Both the position numbers and the translations under genes were made by a program. From Coriolopsis trogii (Eukaryota > Basidiomycota > Agaricomycetes > Polyporales > Polyporaceae), in NCBI GenBank assembly GCA_020543525.1, contig JAHYIO010000004.1, positions 930,001 to 994,000 of the forward strand: a DNA stretch of 64,000 nucleotides, written 5' to 3'. The first letter of the stretch is position 1, and the number at the start of each line of letters is the position of its first letter. Below the pieces are notes generated by a model. It saw only the letters and a program-made list of their open reading frames with translations, was not told where the DNA came from and ran no database searches. Below are positions 60,379 through 64,000 of the stretch, one piece after another.

Positions 60379-62060
60379 TCAGGGGGCGAGCAATGACGGG
60401 ACGACAAGTGCGCTTCGATCGCGATGACTTGAAACTGTCTTGACTCGGCTGTGATCACTATGTAGCATTCTCTCTCCAGGTGGCCCAGCGAAAGCGACAA
60501 ATTGCAGTTGAATTTCCCAAGAGGATTCTGATCCAAAACTGCCTCGGCGGTCCGGATCGCGGAGGTTGAGCATGAGCCGTGTAATAAGGATAGTTGACAC
60601 ACTAACCCACATCTGTGAGAAATGGCACATAGATACAGCAGATTACCAGACGTACACGTTGGTGAGAGAAGTGCTTGCACCCTTGTGGACAGGCTATGTA
60701 TGATGGCCAGGGCTATCAGTAGGTGATCCCCATGCAATGCCAAGAGTTACCGACCTGTGCGAACTGTGCGTAGAATACATGAGCATCGTAGTATATCAAT
60801 ATATCGACTTGCCAGTACGCACCGCATAGGCTAGTATGTTGGATAGATATAACACGAAGAGAATACTGTGCATTACGTGAGCGATGGTCGTCAACGGCAG
60901 GCGCACTTTCTCCGACGTACCTAAAATACATAAACCCTGTGTAGGTCGAGATACATGAGCACCGCACATCGTGTGGATCGATAGATGAACTCACCATCAC
61001 GTAGCATGATACTGAAGTAACCTCCTCTCCACATATGCCCGATTCGTAGTGCACGTGTAACTGTGAGGGCGAAGACAGCGGCATCGAATACTAGTATCGA
61101 ACTCCATGCGATGGCTAGCTCTGCAGGACGTTAGTCACTAGTCCGGCTTGCCTTTCTCTCAAGACTCACTTAAGCCTCTGCGCGCCACATTAGCAACAAG
61201 ACTAAAATAGAGACATATACTCGAACGATACGTACTCGTCCTGAGACAACGTGAGATCGCAGCCGTCGTGAATGGCGCAGTCTGAGGCCGCTTCGCATTG
61301 TGGTCGCCGATGATGACCCACTAGAGTGAGGACCAGTAAGCATTCAGTGCGGGCGGGACATCGATAAGGAGCATACCAACGAGACGGCGACGCCAATGCA
61401 TCCGAGCATGATGAGGAAGGACAGGATCCTCCAGTTTCCGTTATATAGAGCGTATGTTCGAAGCGCCAACAGCGCTATAACGTATGCGTAGCCATAAGCA
61501 ACTCCCCAAGCGAATCTAAGGCGGTTGCAACACATACCGCCCACTACGCCCTGCGTCATCGCACTGATGATCCGGTGATACTGCTGCAGCTGTCGACACC
61601 TCCAATAACATCAGCGTCACTAGCCCGTCAAAAGGGTGGAAAGGATGGCATACTCCTAGACAGCCGTCACCATGACTTACAACCCACACAAACGAGACAA
61701 CATTATGCGCAACTCACATATTGAGGCAAAATCCCGAAGAACTCCACAACAACAGGTATGTGGCTGATCACGGACATGTACCGATTAAGAAGAGGACCGA
61801 AGCCAACGATAAGCCATTTCGCCAATAGTGCTTCACCTCGAGTGGAAATGTGAGCACATAGTCGTAGTAGAGAAGCGCTGTGGATGACGAATTGAGCGGT
61901 AAATCGAAGAGGAGCAACGACCGGGGGCGTACTCACAGAATGCCACGGAGGAGAGAACGCGATTCGTGTATCTCGACTCTATGCTGATGTACGGCCCGGG
62001 ATCATGAAGCTGTGAAGCGGTGTGCGAGAAGCATGAGACTCACGTCAACTCGGGAGGTAT
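60379..62060 (-). pseudogene. DUF6533 membrane protein 3, frameshifted
   Basis: The same exon layout as genes 1 and 2: SIESRYTNRVLSSVAF, then the core ALLYYDYVLTFPLEVKHYW ... NRYMSVISHIPVVVEFFG, a two-base exon (61654-61655), LQQYHRIISAMTQGVVGG, LRTYALYNGNWRILSFLIMLGCIGVAVSL, a Cys-rich loop (CEAASDCAIHDGCDLTLSQDEY), LAIAWSSILVFDAAVFALTV, and the C-terminal STILITRLMLNLRDPDRRGS. Exon 2 (61718-61877) is 160 nt where frame needs 161: one base is missing just before NRYM, at about 61795. The rest is intact, so this is either a young pseudogene or a sequencing error. The 5' end beyond about 62,000 is not resolved. Confidence 0.65.
61654..61655 (-). other. Two-nucleotide exon (GA), DUF6533 gene 3
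   Basis: Preceded by TCTAG and followed by GTATGC. The flanking introns are 62 bp (61656-61717) and 54 bp (61600-61653). Same position and phase as in the other two paralogues. Confidence 0.6.
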
Positions 62061-63167
62061 CAAGCTCATCGCAGATATTAAGGCAAATATCACAGTGATT
62101 CGCAAGCTTCCGTGACTGCAAAACCTAGAGAGGCAAAGAGTAAAGAGTCCGAGAGTCCTTCAGGAAAGAGGGAAAATTTGAGGTGAAAGAGGAGCATGTC
62201 CACTCCTAAGTAGACCCGGAAAAAGCTATATCAGTGGTATGTACACACGGTTCATACCCGGTGGGAACCCATACGGGCCAACGTTGAAGTCAAGAGTTGG
62301 GTCCTAGGAAGTCTTCCCTGAGATGTGAGATAGACAGACACTGACAGATTGAACAGAGACAGCTCCCAAGCGGTAGGGCCAGGGGTGGAAAAGTGTCGTT
62401 GTTGGAGCATCAGCAAGTGGAACAAGATGGGAAGCAAGATGCGGCCGCGTTAGACTCCAGCTCCAGGTCGACGGAGCACCACCTGTTTGACAGTCGGCTC
62501 TATGCATGCTTCCGAGAGCGCTGATCATTCAGCCCAATCGAGCGAATCTGAAGCCGTAGAGAGTCTGTTCATCGCCCGTATGCACCCATTTCAAATGAGC
62601 TCGTACGAAGGCTTCAACAACTGCGACTTACCGCGTGCGCTTTGAGATTGGCAGATAGATGTGGACCTCTTGCGCTTCGACCCTTCAGAGGCGCGCTATT
62701 GTAAAGATGCGCTGGTACTGAACCTCGAAGCGCAATGTCCCATCTGCCAAACCACCTCCTGCGAAACGTAGTATGCGGAGCTGCTCAGCGCTAACTCCAC
62801 CTCACAACGTCTTGAACTTAGGATGGCGCCTAGGACTCGACACCGTTCGTGGCTGGACGCCGGTGACCTCCGGTACCATATGGGTACAGCTTCTTCCCAA
62901 CGCTTCTTCACCTGCACCTGTTCAGAATGAATGCTCGAACTTGGATAGCGAATACGTACCAAGATGCAACGCACCCTCGAACGTGGTATGTAAGGCGAAG
63001 ACCCCTGCCGAAACGTCTACGAACGTGCGTTGCAAAGTGCACTTGCCAGATCCATGAGTGCCGGGCCGCCAAGTGTATAAAGCCACCCCGTATGATGCTT
63101 CGTCCGCCAGTAGTGATTTGCAAATCCTCTTCGACACCACCGATTCCATCAGCTTGTCAGCATAGGG
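62061..63167. other. Intergenic, nothing recognised
   Basis: No supported gene. It holds the upstream region of the SurE gene. Confidence 0.4.
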
Positions 63168-64000
63168 ATGAACCGCTGGGCTTACCTCCTCCACGTCATC
63201 CCGCTCCTTTTCCTCCTAGAGACGGTAGCGACACAAAACATCATCCTGACGAACGACGATGGATGGGCGGTCGCACAGATTCGTGCTCAGCGGATTGCCC
63301 TCGTCTCGTTAGGCTTCAATGTGAGTCGACGTGCTGACTCTAAAGAAGGCTGGAACTCACGGGCTTCAGGTGGTCCTCTCAGCGCCTGCCGATAACAAGT
63401 CCGGGACGGGCTCATCTAGTGCGACACCGCAACCACTCAGCCAGCCATGCGAGTTCAACACTTGCCCGACTGGTTCACCGGCGGAAGGCTTCAATGCTAG
63501 CGATCGTAGGTTTACTCCAAATGCCGAAGGTACACTGACTCAAACCGGGACCCAACGCGACTAAACTACGTGAACTCCTTCCCGTCAGTGAGCGTACTAT
63601 GATTATGGGAACGAAGACTTACGTGCACTGTACAGCGTCGACGCGGTCCGGTTCGGCATCGAAACATTGGCACCTAAATTCTTTGGTTCGGCGCCGGAAT
63701 TCGTGGTGAGCGGTCCTAACGTTGGAAGTCAGTAGCATCCTCGCCATACCAATAGGGAAGACACTCACTCCCCGCATATATGCAGCCAACCTTGGTACTG
63801 TCACTCAAAACTCGGGCACAGTGTGAGTTAGCGAGAGCATACTGTGCAAGCCAATCTGAGATGGTCGCAACAGCGGCGCGGCATGCGAAGCAGCTAAAGA
63901 AGGCATCCCCTCTACCGCGTTTTCCGCGAGGACCGGGTCCCAGATCTCGTACACCACACTCGAGTCTTCGCCCAACTCCTCCGACACTCGCTCAGCGCTC
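63168..64000 (+). CDS. SurE-type acid phosphatase/nucleotidase, 3' truncated
   Basis: A secreted member of the SurE family (metal-dependent 5'/3'-nucleotidase or acid phosphatase). A signal peptide (MNRWAYLLHVIPLLFLLETVAT) leads directly into the metal motif NIILTNDDGW near residue 25. Exon 2 (63370-63505) has VVLSAPADNKSGTGSSS, the second conserved motif. Later exons give PTRLNYVNSFPVDAVRFGIETLAPKFFGSAPEFVVSGPNVG, GTVTQNSGTV and GAACEAAKEGIPSTAFSA. The window ends inside the gene. One junction is defective: the intron starting at 63506 has no AG acceptor where frame requires it (about 63551-63552 reads CC). Either the copy is dying or a non-canonical site is used. Confidence 0.8.

Overview
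The window looks like nuclear DNA of a wood- or litter-decay basidiomycete (Agaricomycetes, plausibly Polyporales). The evidence is many 45-85 bp GT-AG introns per gene, short intergenic spaces, several F-box proteins of the Agaricomycete type, a tandem family of DUF6533 membrane proteins, and secreted degradative enzymes (S53, M28, amine oxidase, SurE). Exon structures were deduced by eye from frame continuity, splice signals and family conservation, so splice ends may be off by a base or two.

Layout: 0-9 kb is gene-poor and decayed, with an F-box remnant, an M28 aminopeptidase pseudogene and one F-box gene. 9.5-14 kb holds eIF2D/TMA64 diverging from an intact M28 aminopeptidase. 14-30 kb is a dense housekeeping block: small secreted protein, amino-acid permease, BBC1/AIM3-like protein, DIM1 rRNA methylase, SMP-repeat stress protein, BolA, SET-domain methyltransferase, FluG-type amidohydrolase and tRNA-Asp(GTC). 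30-46 kb carries a secreted amine oxidase, an unknown multipass membrane protein, a small heat-shock protein, a PPxY/CaaX protein, a sedolisin protease and two paralogous secreted proteins arranged head to head. 47-53 kb has an oxysterol-binding protein and two F-box genes. 53-62 kb is a minus-strand cluster of three DUF6533 genes. One has a 2.0 kb non-autonomous DNA transposon in its first intron, and one has a frameshift. The window ends inside a SurE-type phosphatase gene.

The most unusual signal is in the DUF6533 cluster. In all three paralogues the frame only closes if a two-nucleotide exon, bounded by two ordinary 54-62 bp introns, is spliced in at the same place. Other very small exons occur in the permease (8 nt), DIM1 (13 nt) and M28 (21 nt, carrying a zinc-ligand His). 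No pathway links the whole window. It is a normal genomic segment with small-scale duplication, decay and one recent transposon insertion.
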